From contig CANQHM010000006.1 of the NCBI GenBank assembly GCA_947623845.1, positions 1 through 35,776 on the forward strand: 35,776 nt of DNA, read 5' to 3'. The DNA is from an uncultured Bacilli bacterium. Lineage in GTDB: Bacteria; Bacillota_I; Bacilli_A; RF39; UBA660. This document shows positions 14,539 to 21,564 of the stretch, in pieces; position 1 is the stretch's first letter, and each line of letters begins with the position of its first letter. Made by a program: the position numbers and the translations under genes. The notes under the pieces were generated by a model. That model was not told the origin of the DNA, searched no databases, and saw only the letters and a list, made by a program, of their open reading frames with translations.

Positions 14539-15183
14539 ATGAAGAAAAATAAATTATTTGATAAGCAATCACTTCTTCTTTTAGTAAGTGTGGTTACAAT
14601 AAACGTTTTATGTCTTATAACTGTTTCTTATGCTTATTTTACAGCGCAAATAAATGGTAATAATACAGCTAAACCTATCACTGTCATAATGGGCACAATG
14701 AAGATTGAGTATAAAGATAGTGATGCTGTTTCTATGACTAATGCTTATCCTGGAGATGATATTACTAATAAATTTAATATAATTAATACTGGTACTCTAG
14801 ACGCCACATATAATATTAGAGTAGATATTACGGAAAATAGCTTTGTTGATAAAAAAGATTTAGTTTATACTTTAAAAAGAGATGGTACCGAACTAGTAAC
14901 AGACCAAGCATTCCCTGAAAGTGGAAGTAACTATATAAGAGTTGGTGAAACTCTTGTTCCAGGAACTACCAAAGAAAATCCCACCACCGCTAAATATGAA
15001 TTAATCGTTAAATTTAAAGAAGATACGGTAAATCGTAATCAAAATGATAACAAGGGGAAGAAATTAAATTTTAAAATCCAAGTTGATTCTAAAGAAGATG
15101 CCACTTTAGGTCCTGTTAGTGCTATAGCAAATAACTTAAGTATTGAAGAAGCCGAAGAAATTCCTACCGAAGCTGGTTCTTAA
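14539..15183 (+). CDS. TasA/camelysin-like secreted protein
   Basis: 214 residues with an N-terminal signal: basic 'KKNKLFDKQ', a hydrophobic core and 'TVSYAYFTA', the 'SYAYF' type of signal cleaved by SipW-like peptidases in TasA, TapA and camelysin. The mature part is beta-rich and acidic: 'GTMKIEYKDSD', then 'NAYPGDDITNKFNIINTGTLDATYNIRVDI', the TasA-family pattern of an Ig-like fold describing a 'tail-ward' strand. No Cys in the mature region. It resembles the gene at 33015 in signal and layout. TasA homologues form extracellular fibres, and B. subtilis TasA also occurs in spores. No tapA or sipW neighbour is present. Function as matrix or spore-associated fibre is inference. Confidence 0.75.
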   Translation: MKKNKLFDKQSLLLLVSVVTINVLCLITVSYAYFTAQINGNNTAKPITVIMGTMKIEYKDSDAVSMTNAYPGDDITNKFNIINTGTLDATYNIRVDITENSFVDKKDLVYTLKRDGTELVTDQAFPESGSNYIRVGETLVPGTTKENPTTAKYELIVKFKEDTVNRNQNDNKGKKLNFKIQVDSKEDATLGPVSAIANNLSIEEAEEIPTEAGS

Positions 15184-15210
15184 AAATAAAATATTAAATT
15201 AAAAATAAAT

Positions 15211-15240
15211 AGCAAGATAAGAAATTATCTTCTATTTTTT
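15211..15240 (+). terminator. Intrinsic terminator after the TasA-like gene
   Basis: AAGATAA (15214-15220) pairs with TTATCTT (15225-15231) around a GAAA tetraloop, followed by a T-rich tract. Confidence 0.75.
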
Positions 15241-15252
15241 GTTTATTTTAGT

Positions 15253-15258
15253 TATAAT
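15253..15258 (+). promoter_or_regulatory. -10 box upstream of the metallopeptidase operon
   Basis: Perfect TATAAT, 17 bases before the ATG at 15276; no convincing -35 at the right distance. Confidence 0.4.
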
Positions 15259-15275
15259 ATAGTTAGTGAAGTAAT

Positions 15276-15911
15276 ATGAAAATAAAAATTGATGATGAAG
15301 AATTAAATATAATTGTTATAAGAAAAAAAGTTAAAAATATCTATTTTCGCTTTAATGATAATAATGAACTAGTAGTAAGTGCCCCCTTAAAAACTCCTGA
15401 TAAATACCTAGTTGAATTAATTAAAAAAAATTATAATTCCCTTAAAAGAATGTATAAAAAAGTAAATAAACGGAAAGAAATCGAAAGTAAATTTAGTTAT
15501 TTAGGTAAAAATTATATTGTTATTTATGATGAAAATATCAAAACCCCCATTATTGATAATGAATATATGACTTTTAAAAATGAAAAAGATAAAGATAAAT
15601 TTCTGCTTAAAGAATGTGAGCGCATCTTTACTGAACGTATTAATCTCATTAAACCCTATATTAGTTATGTTCCCCCTTTTAAATTACGAATTAGGAAAAT
15701 GAAAACCAGATGGGGCGTTTGTAATCGTAAAGATAATATTATTACGTTAAATAGTGAATTAATAAAAAAAGATGTAACTTTAATAGATTATGTTATAATA
15801 CATGAGATGTGCCATTTTAAAGAGGGGAATCACAGTAATAGATTTTGGGCGGAAGTAAGTAAATATTACCCTGATTATAAATTAGCGAGAAAAAGATTAA
15901 GGAGTGAGTAA
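15276..15911 (+). CDS. YgjP-type metallopeptidase (DUF45/M48-like)
   Basis: A 211-residue protein of the YgjP/SprT-related metal-dependent hydrolase family. The zinc site 'VIIHEMCHFKEGNHSNRFW' holds HExxH with a third His downstream, preceded by the family signature 'RKMKTRWGVCNRKDNIITLN'. The N-terminal 'VIRKKVKNIYFRF..LVVSAP' is the usual beta domain. Predicted cytosolic; physiological substrates of this family are unknown. The ribosome binding site is weak. Its stop is one base from the ATG of the methyltransferase gene, so they are probably co-transcribed. This gene marks the start of a translation-related run (methyltransferase, rimM, trmD). Confidence 0.88.
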   Translation: MKIKIDDEELNIIVIRKKVKNIYFRFNDNNELVVSAPLKTPDKYLVELIKKNYNSLKRMYKKVNKRKEIESKFSYLGKNYIVIYDENIKTPIIDNEYMTFKNEKDKDKFLLKECERIFTERINLIKPYISYVPPFKLRIRKMKTRWGVCNRKDNIITLNSELIKKDVTLIDYVIIHEMCHFKEGNHSNRFWAEVSKYYPDYKLARKRLRSE

Positions 15912-15912
15912 A

Positions 15913-16650
15913 ATGAATGTTATAACATCCCCAAGTAATAGTAAAGTAAAATATTGGAGTAACTTATTACAAAAAAAATATCGTGATAGTGAAGGTGTTT
16001 ATTTAGTTGAAGGTGAACACCTAGTTTTAGAAGCCATAAGAAAAAATTTGGTCGTCGAAATCATTGCTTGTGAAGATTACCAAATCAACTATCTTGGTGA
16101 TATCTTTTATGTTACTTATGATATCTTAAAAAAACTAAGTAAAGTGGAAACTCCGCAAAAAGTTATGGCGGTCGTTCGTAAAAAAGAATTTAGTTTAATT
16201 GGTAATAAAATCTTAGTCCTAGATCGGGTGCAAGACCCTGGTAATTTAGGGACGATTATTCGTAGCGCCGTGGCTTTTAATATCGATACTATTATTCTTA
16301 GTGATGACTCTGTCGATTTATATAACGAAAAAGTAATTCGTAGTACCGAGGGTATGCTTTTTAATATTAATGTCATCCGCAAAAACTTAAAGTCTTTTCT
16401 TCCTAAATTAAAAGAAGATAACTACAAAATCGTTGGAACCCATCTTACTAGTGGAATTAAAATCAAAGATTATATCTATCCTAAAAGAATCGCACTTGTT
16501 ATGGGAAATGAAGGACAAGGAATCAGTAGTGAAGTCCTAAGTTTATGTGATGATATTATTTATATTCCTATGAATGAAAGTTGCGAATCTTTAAATGTTG
16601 GGGTTGCTACCAGTATCATTTTATATGAAATGGAGAGCCAAAATGAATGA
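15913..16650 (+). CDS. SpoU/TrmH-family RNA 2'-O-methyltransferase
   Basis: A 245-residue SPOUT methyltransferase. I start at the ATG 15913, which has AAGGAG eight bases upstream, instead of the GTG at 15904. An N-terminal substrate-binding domain ('SPSNSKVKYWSNLLQKKYRDSEGVYLVEGEHLV') precedes the knotted SAM-binding domain with the three SpoU motifs: 'DPGNLGTIIRSAVAF', 'ALVMGNEGQGIS' and 'IPMNESCESLNVGVATSIILYE'. This arrangement is like 23S rRNA methyltransferases (RlmB type) or the B. subtilis YsgA; the modified base cannot be told from sequence. Its 3' end overlaps rimM by eight bases. Confidence 0.9.
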   Translation: MNVITSPSNSKVKYWSNLLQKKYRDSEGVYLVEGEHLVLEAIRKNLVVEIIACEDYQINYLGDIFYVTYDILKKLSKVETPQKVMAVVRKKEFSLIGNKILVLDRVQDPGNLGTIIRSAVAFNIDTIILSDDSVDLYNEKVIRSTEGMLFNINVIRKNLKSFLPKLKEDNYKIVGTHLTSGIKIKDYIYPKRIALVMGNEGQGISSEVLSLCDDIIYIPMNESCESLNVGVATSIILYEMESQNE

Positions 16651-17128
16651 GTATGTTTTAATTGGTAAACTAGTAAATACTCATGGTATAAAAGGCGAAG
16701 TAAAAATCTTATCTAACTTTGAATATAAAGAGCGGGTCTTTCAAAAAGATTTTAAACTTTATTTAGGTAATAATTATGAAGAAAAAGTAATATCTAGTTA
16801 TCGTTATCACCAAATATTTGATATGGTTACTTTTGTAGGAATTAATAATATTAATGATGTTTTAAAATATAAAGGTATGAAAGTTTATGTAAAACGAAGC
16901 GACTTACATTTATTAGAAAATGAATACTTATATAGTGATTTAATTAATAAAAATATTGTCGAAGATAATATAATCCTAGGAAAAGTAACGGAAATAGTGT
17001 ATAATAATACTAATATTTTACTTAAATGTTTAGGAAGTAAAGTATTCTATATCCCCCTAAAAAGTGATTATATCATCAAAGTTGGTAAGGATATAGAAAC
17101 ACAAAGGGTGCGTGAGTTAATGTTATGA
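16643..17128 (+). CDS. rimM: 16S rRNA processing protein RimM
   Basis: A 161-residue RimM, which binds S19 and assists maturation of the 30S head. It begins 'YVLIGKLVNTHGIKGEVKI', the family's hallmark; the second half is the PRC-barrel ('YLYSDLINKNIVEDNIILGKVTEI', ending 'IPLKSDYIIKVGKD'). The correct start is ATG 16643, inside the end of the methyltransferase gene; a longer frame from 16595 would duplicate its coding sequence without support. It overlaps trmD by four bases (ATGA), as in many bacteria. Confidence 0.92.
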   Translation: MNEYVLIGKLVNTHGIKGEVKILSNFEYKERVFQKDFKLYLGNNYEEKVISSYRYHQIFDMVTFVGINNINDVLKYKGMKVYVKRSDLHLLENEYLYSDLINKNIVEDNIILGKVTEIVYNNTNILLKCLGSKVFYIPLKSDYIIKVGKDIETQRVRELML

Positions 17129-17796
17129 AAATCGATATTTTAACACTTTTTCCCGAAATGGTAACCCCAATATTAGAAACCTCTATTATTAAAAGAGCAA
17201 TTTCTAAAGGATTAGTTACTATTAATGTCATTAATTTTCGCTCTTATTCTAAATTAAATAATAATCAAGTTGATGATACGCCATTTGGTGGGGGAGCGGG
17301 AATGGTTTTAATGTGTGACCCAATTTTCTCTTGTCTTGATGAAATTAAAACCCCAGAATCTAAAGTTATTTTAATGACCCCATCTGGTAGTGTGTATAAA
17401 CAAAAAATGGCTCTTGATTTATCCAAAGAGAAACACTTAATCATCATTTGTGGCCATTATGAAGGAGTAGATGAACGTATAACATCCCTTTGTGATTATG
17501 AAATAAGTATTGGTGATTACGTTTTAACTGGTGGGGAACTAGCATCCTTAGTTCTTTGTGATAGTATCATTAGATTAATTCCTGGCGTAATAAGTAATGA
17601 ATCCTTAGAAAGTGAGTCCTTCACGGATAATTTACTTGACTATCCGGTGTATACTAAACCTCGGGTTTATCGGGGAATGGAAGTACCAGAAGTTTTACTA
17701 TCTGGTGATCATGCTAAAATAAATAAATGGCGGGAAGAAGAGAGAATTAAAAAAACCCAAGAAAAAAGACCGGACTTATTAAAGAGTGGTGAATAA
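17125..17796 (+). CDS. trmD: tRNA (guanine-37-N1)-methyltransferase
   Basis: A 223-residue TrmD that makes m1G37 in tRNAs and prevents +1 frameshifting. 'MKIDILTLFPEM' start, 'DDTPFGGGAGMVL', 'IICGHYEGVDERI' and the trefoil-knot SAM site 'IGDYVLTGGELASLVLCDSIIRLIPGV' are all present, with a C-terminal 'LSGDHAKINKWR' that contacts tRNA. Start overlaps rimM's stop. In Bacilli, rimM-trmD-rplS are neighbours; here one unknown gene lies between trmD and rplS. Confidence 0.95.
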   Translation: MKIDILTLFPEMVTPILETSIIKRAISKGLVTINVINFRSYSKLNNNQVDDTPFGGGAGMVLMCDPIFSCLDEIKTPESKVILMTPSGSVYKQKMALDLSKEKHLIIICGHYEGVDERITSLCDYEISIGDYVLTGGELASLVLCDSIIRLIPGVISNESLESESFTDNLLDYPVYTKPRVYRGMEVPEVLLSGDHAKINKWREEERIKKTQEKRPDLLKSGE

Positions 17797-17798
17797 TA

Positions 17799-18242
17799 AT
17801 GAGTTATGTAATAAAAAAAGATCATAAAACTAAAGAAATCGTTGCGATGGAATATGAAATTCATGGTTATAAATTTACACCTAAAAAGGATCGTAAAGGT
17901 TCTTTAGAAGTAAAATCTATTACCATTATTAATCCTTCCATGATTGAAAAAGTTTTGCTTTCTAAATTTTCTTATCGTTATAAAAAATTGATGCAAATGG
18001 TTTATTTAGTAATCAATGGTGATAACGATGATGAAACTAATGGGGCTTTAGCGATTGTTTTAGATGAACTTGCCAAAATGAAATCTTTATTATTACATAA
18101 ATACTATGCTTTCCTAAAGAAAGAAAAATTAAAAGAATTATTAAGTAGATTAGAAATTATTGAAATGGAATTAAAGAAAAAAGAAATGGAAATCTATTAT
18201 AAATCTCGTTATATCGACGTCAGTAAAGGTCATAGTAGATAG
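17799..18242 (+). CDS. Unknown small protein between trmD and rplS
   Basis: 147 residues, start ATG two bases after trmD's stop with GAGTGGTGA upstream, so translation is probably coupled to trmD. The N-terminal half is basic and mixed ('EYEIHGYKFTPKKDRKGSLEVKSITIINP'); the C-terminal half is strongly helical with 'ELLSRLEIIEMELKKKEMEIYY', a probable coiled coil. No signal or membrane segment. I do not recognise a family. Codon usage matches its neighbours. Presence inside the conserved rimM-trmD-rplS block is unusual and hints at a lineage-specific translation or RNA-related role, unproven. Confidence 0.7.
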   Translation: MSYVIKKDHKTKEIVAMEYEIHGYKFTPKKDRKGSLEVKSITIINPSMIEKVLLSKFSYRYKKLMQMVYLVINGDNDDETNGALAIVLDELAKMKSLLLHKYYAFLKKEKLKELLSRLEIIEMELKKKEMEIYYKSRYIDVSKGHSR

Positions 18243-18249
18243 TTTGCTA

Positions 18250-18278
18250 TTGACTAATCCCGCATAACTTGTTATAAT
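18250..18278 (+). promoter_or_regulatory. Strong promoter of rplS
   Basis: TTGACT (18250-18255), 17-base spacer, TATAAT (18273-18278) with an extended TG at 18270-18271. It gives rplS transcription independent of trmD and an untranslated leader of about 90 bases. Confidence 0.8.
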
Positions 18279-18284
18279 TTTAAT

Positions 18285-18373
18285 TGCTTTGGAATTTATT
18301 CTAAAGAAGTTCCGCTAAAAATATAATATTTATGAACTTAAGTGAAAAATAGTATAGAAAGGAAGTACTTAGA
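18285..18373 (+). promoter_or_regulatory. Possible L19 autoregulatory leader
   Basis: The leader has a two-tier stem: GGAA (18290-18293) with TTCC (18309-18312), enclosing TTC-TAAA-GAA. A self-complementary ACTTAAGT lies further on, before the ribosome binding site. L19 leaders are known in low-GC Gram-positives; I cannot align this one, so the assignment rests on position and the hairpins. Confidence 0.4.
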
Positions 18374-18715
18374 ATGGCTAATTTAATTGATAAGATTAAT
18401 GCTAAACAAGTAAGAAAAGATATTCCTGAATTTCGTGTTGGTGATACTGTAAGAGTAGATGTTTGGGTAGTTGAAGGTAAAAAACGTCGTATTCAAGCAT
18501 TCGAAGGTATCGTAATGAAGAGAAATGGTGGTAGTGTTTCTGAAACATTTACGGTTAGAAAAAAATCTAGCGGTATTGGTGTTGAAAGAACATTCCCAGT
18601 TAATTCTCCAACTATTGATAAAATAGTTGTTGTTAAGAAAGGTCTAGTAAGAAGAGCTAAACTTAACTTCTTAAAAGGACTTAAAAAGGAATACAAAGTT
18701 AAAGAAAGAAATTAG
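18374..18715 (+). CDS. rplS: 50S ribosomal protein L19
   Basis: 113 residues, the normal L19 length. '[32 protein letters not shown]' and '[31 protein letters not shown]' are clear L19 signatures. L19 sits at the 30S-50S interface. Start is preceded by AAAGGAAG. It has a strong promoter of its own and a terminator that begins inside its last codons, making a mainly single-gene transcript. Confidence 0.97.
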   Translation: MANLIDKINAKQVRKDIPEFRVGDTVRVDVWVVEGKKRRIQAFEGIVMKRNGGSVSETFTVRKKSSGIGVERTFPVNSPTIDKIVVVKKGLVRRAKLNFLKGLKKEYKVKERN

Positions 18716-18735
18716 TTTTAAATTTCTTTTTTTTA
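18705..18735 (+). terminator. Intrinsic terminator of rplS
   Basis: AAAGAAATT (18705-18713) pairs with AATTTCTTT (18721-18729) around a seven-base loop, followed by T's. It overlaps the stop codon. Confidence 0.8.
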
Positions 18736-18744
18736 TGATATTAT
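18736..18744 (+). promoter_or_regulatory. Extended -10 promoter of lepB
   Basis: TGATATTAT at 18736-18744, immediately after the rplS terminator. Predicted start near 18751, at the first base of the GGTGAT ribosome binding site. Confidence 0.45.
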
Positions 18745-18759
18745 TTTATTGGTGATATA

Positions 18760-19245
18760 ATGAAAAAATTTATTAAAGAAGCCATTCCCTATGTTGTCGC
18801 TTTAATCTTAGTTTTACTTACAAGAGCATATATTGTAACGCCTATTACGGTTTCCGGAGATTCCATGGAACCAACTTTACATGGTAATGAACTTATGATG
18901 TTAGTTAAAGTTGGCAAAATTGATCGTTATGATATCATTGTCGCTAATTATGAAAAAGAACATCTTATTAAACGAGTTTACGCTTTCCCTGGGGAAACTA
19001 TCGAATGTATTGATGGTAAAATCTTAGTTAATAATAAAGTTATTAAAGATCCTTATGGTAGTGGTAAAACTAGTGATTTTGAAAAGATTACTTTAAAAGA
19101 AGATGAATACTTTGTCTTAGGTGATAATAGAGAGGTTAGTCTAGACAGCCGTTCTATCGGCCCAATTAAAAATAAAGATATCTTAGGGGAAACCAGTTTC
19201 ATAGTCTATCCCTTTAACCGTTTCGGTAATGTCAAGAAAAAATGA
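18760..19245 (+). CDS. lepB: Type I signal peptidase
   Basis: A 161-residue bacterial-type (P-type) signal peptidase. One N-terminal membrane helix (about 8-26), then the catalytic Ser35 in 'SGDSMEPTL' and the general-base Lys71 in 'LIKRVYAFPGE'; box E 'GDNREVSLDSRSIG' follows. The Ser-Lys dyad separates it from SipW/ER-type enzymes, which use His. GGTGAT precedes the start. It releases secreted proteins outside the membrane. Whether it cleaves the two TasA-like precursors here is open, since those usually depend on SipW-type peptidases. Its TGA stop lies in a bidirectional terminator stem. Confidence 0.95.
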   Translation: MKKFIKEAIPYVVALILVLLTRAYIVTPITVSGDSMEPTLHGNELMMLVKVGKIDRYDIIVANYEKEHLIKRVYAFPGETIECIDGKILVNNKVIKDPYGSGKTSDFEKITLKEDEYFVLGDNREVSLDSRSIGPIKNKDILGETSFIVYPFNRFGNVKKK

Positions 19246-19269
19246 TTACAACACTTCGTAATCATTTTT
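19238..19269. terminator. Bidirectional terminator covering both stop codons of lepB and gspE-like gene
   Basis: A perfect 12-base inverted repeat, AAAAATGATTAC (19238-19249) and GTAATCATTTTT (19258-19269), with an eight-base loop and T-tracts on both strands. The lepB stop (19243-19245) and the minus-strand stop (19246-19248) abut inside the 5' arm; the last codons of the minus-strand gene form the rest of the hairpin. Confidence 0.85.
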
Positions 19270-20520
19270 ATTTTCTGTAATTTGTGTTTTACCCATTAAG
19301 GCTTGTCTTAATTCTTCATCGCCCTCACCAAAGTCTTCGGCGACATCGATAATTCGTAATATTTCTTCAAAACTTGTAATGCCACTTACCACTTTTTTTA
19401 AGCCATCTTCTAGTAAGGTCGCCGCATGTCCAGAACCATATACTAATTTTCTTAATTCTTCCTTTGGCATATTACTAGAAATAGCATCTCTTATTTCTTG
19501 ATTAATTTGTAAAACTTCATGGACGGGAACCCGTCCTAAATAACCTTTAATACAATCAGGACATCCTACTGGCTCATATAATTCATCAATATCAATATTT
19601 AAAACTTTCTTAATAATGCCTTTTTCATAAGGGGTACTTTTTCTAATTCGCCGACATCTTGGGCATAATCTTTTGGCTAAACGTTGCGAAATAATGCCCT
19701 CTAAAGCAGTACCAAGTAAGTAACGCTCAACATCCATATCTAAAAGTCTTTCAATCGTATTTAAAGAGTTATTGGTGTGGATAGTAGATAATACTAAGTG
19801 TCCAGTAATAGATGCTCTAACCGCGATACGAGCCGTTTCATCATCACGAATTTCTCCGATCATTATAATGTCCGGGTCTTGCCGTAAAATACTTCTTAGA
19901 GTATTTGCAAATGTAAGTCCGATATCGCTCATAACTTGAACTTGGTTAATTCCTGGCACTTTCATTTCGACTGGGTCTTCAACGGTAATAATATTAGTTT
20001 CCCGTCTATTTAACCGTTGTAAAATAGAGTAAACAGTGGTTGATTTACCACTACCAGTAGCTCCGGTTACTAAGATAATTCCGTTTGGAACTGAAATAAT
20101 TTTCTTAACTAATTCTAAGTTTGTTTCCGTAAATCCTAAAGTCTCTAAACCTTGCATACTCATCGAATAATCCAAAATCCGCAATACAATTTTTTCACCA
20201 TCAACGATAGGTAAAGCAGAAACCCGAATATCTAAGTTAACACCCTCTAAAGTTGTTTTAATCGCGCCATCTTGGGGTAATCTAGTCTCCGTAATATTCA
20301 TTCCACTAATAATCTTAACCCGAGTTGATAAGTTTTTCTTAACTGCAAAAGGCACTTTAGCATAATCTACTAAATCGCCATCAATTCTAAAACGGACAAT
20401 TAAAGCATCAGGAGTAGGGTCGAAATGGATATCACTAGCTCGTCTTTTTACAGCATCGATAATGATTTCATTTACTATATCTACAACTGGCAAGTTATCA
20501 TAATCGAAATCTCTTAGCAT
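19246..20520 (-). CDS. GspE/PilB/ComGA-type secretion ATPase
   Basis: A 424-residue type II secretion/type IV pilus assembly ATPase. The start is the ATG at 20520, with AGGAAGTG upstream; a GTG at 20529 is the alternative. Motifs: 'ASDIHFDP' (N2 domain), Walker A 'GATGSGKST' (about 153-161), Asp box 'ITVEDPVE', Walker B 'PDIIMIGEIRDDETA', His box 'STIHTNNS', and a C-terminal four-Cys zinc motif ('CPRC' ... 'CPDC'). The long N1 domain of GspE/PilB is missing, giving a ComGA-like but zinc-containing form. No GspF, prepilin or prepilin peptidase is adjacent. Role in a competence-type pseudopilus is possible; partners must be elsewhere. Confidence 0.9.
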   Translation of the reverse strand: MLRDFDYDNLPVVDIVNEIIIDAVKRRASDIHFDPTPDALIVRFRIDGDLVDYAKVPFAVKKNLSTRVKIISGMNITETRLPQDGAIKTTLEGVNLDIRVSALPIVDGEKIVLRILDYSMSMQGLETLGFTETNLELVKKIISVPNGIILVTGATGSGKSTTVYSILQRLNRRETNIITVEDPVEMKVPGINQVQVMSDIGLTFANTLRSILRQDPDIIMIGEIRDDETARIAVRASITGHLVLSTIHTNNSLNTIERLLDMDVERYLLGTALEGIISQRLAKRLCPRCRRIRKSTPYEKGIIKKVLNIDIDELYEPVGCPDCIKGYLGRVPVHEVLQINQEIRDAISSNMPKEELRKLVYGSGHAATLLEDGLKKVVSGITSFEEILRIIDVAEDFGEGDEELRQALMGKTQITENKNDYEVL

Positions 20521-20546
20521 TCGGCCCACTTCCTATTCTAATAAGT

Positions 20547-20552
20547 ATTATA
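20547..20552 (-). promoter_or_regulatory. -10 box of the GspE-like gene
   Basis: Reads TATAAT on the minus strand, giving a leader of about 20 bases; no clear -35. Confidence 0.45.
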
Positions 20553-20576
20553 CACTAAAAATAATAATATTACTAG

Positions 20577-20605
20577 TTGTTTTTTTAATATTTTTATAGT
20601 ATAAT
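20577..20605 (+). promoter_or_regulatory. Promoter of the T-box/valS operon
   Basis: TTGTTT (20577-20582), 17-base spacer, TATAAT (20600-20605). Confidence 0.65.
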
Positions 20606-20611
20606 TTCATT

Positions 20612-20806
20612 ATTAACAAGCACTGATTTAAGAGGAGTATTATTTAGTTTTTTTAAAAGAGAGTCTTTGGTTGGTGGAAAAAGATAAAAAACAAATAAGA
20701 AGGTTGCTTAAGGAGTTTGTTCGTAAGATAAGCGTTAATTTCAAAGTAAGAAGCAAATAAGGTGGTACCACGGCAATTTCGTCCTTAAGAAGTTGTCGTT
20801 TTTTTA
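20612..20806 (+). promoter_or_regulatory. T-box riboswitch (tRNA-Val), with attenuator
   Basis: The leader has the T-box landmarks in order: AGAGAG (20658-20663), the distal-loop GGTTGGTGG (20669-20677), a candidate specifier codon GTT (20703-20705, Val), and the T-box AAGGTGGTACCACGG (20759-20773). The latter is followed by a terminator: a 10-base stem (20771-20780 with 20789-20798, two G-U pairs) and a T-run. TGG-T-ACC would pair with an ACCA tRNA end, fitting tRNA-Val. Uncharged tRNA should favour the antiterminator and turn on the HD gene and valS. The specifier assignment rests mainly on valS being downstream. Confidence 0.88.
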
Positions 20807-20817
20807 ATGGAGGTTTT

Positions 20818-21564
20818 ATGGAAAAAGAAGAATTAATTAGAAAGTATTATAAGTTAATTAAAGAAACTTATGATTTAACTAATCCTAAAGTTATGGGTAA
20901 ATATCGGCATTCTCTAAATGTTGCTTACTTAATGTCTAAATATGCTCCATATATTAAAGCTGACCCAGATTTAGCTTTTACTATTGGTTTACTTCATGAT
21001 ATAGGAAGATTTCATCAAATAACGACATATCATACTTTTGATGACCGTAAAAGTATTGATCATGGGGATTATGCTCTTAAGATTTTAGATAACTGTGATT
21101 TATTTACTTATTTTGATATTTTACCTCTATATGCAAGTATCATTAAAAAAGCGATATATAATCACAATAAATTCGATATCGTCTCTTACCCTATAAGTGA
21201 AGAAGAAGATAAACAAATAAAATTATTACGGGATTGTGATAAGTTGTCTATCTTAAGTGATTACGTTAAAGTTCCAATCCATGAAATAAAAGATAGCGTC
21301 TCTAAAGAAGCCGAAATAAACCCTAAAATCATTCAAAGTATCAAAGACCGCACCTTAAATAAATATGAAAATGTCCATAATGGCTTAGATGAAATTTGTT
21401 ATTACATATCTTATATATTTGATATGAATTATGATATCATTCAAAAAGAGTTACTATCTTACGTTTATATAATTTTAGATTGTTATAAAAAAGATGCAAG
21501 ATTTGACCGAGTGCGCGAGTATATTGATGAATTTAAATTAGAAAGGAAGAAAGAATTATGTTAG
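20818..21564 (+). CDS. HD-domain phosphohydrolase in the valS operon
   Basis: A 248-residue HD-superfamily metal-dependent phosphohydrolase. The metal ligands are visible: His31 ('YRHSLNVA'), His60-Asp61 ('GLLHDIGRF') and Asp139/Asp141 ('[10 protein letters not shown]'), with an extra conserved 'SIDHG' and 'IYNHNKF'. It is single-domain, soluble, and its substrate (nucleotide, cyclic dinucleotide, alarmone or other) is not predictable. It lacks the RelA/SpoT layout. GGAGGT precedes the ATG. It is the first gene after the T-box and overlaps valS by seven bases, so its expression should follow tRNA-Val charging. Such pairing is unusual for a hydrolase. Confidence 0.85.
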   Translation: MEKEELIRKYYKLIKETYDLTNPKVMGKYRHSLNVAYLMSKYAPYIKADPDLAFTIGLLHDIGRFHQITTYHTFDDRKSIDHGDYALKILDNCDLFTYFDILPLYASIIKKAIYNHNKFDIVSYPISEEEDKQIKLLRDCDKLSILSDYVKVPIHEIKDSVSKEAEINPKIIQSIKDRTLNKYENVHNGLDEICYYISYIFDMNYDIIQKELLSYVYIILDCYKKDARFDRVREYIDEFKLERKKELC

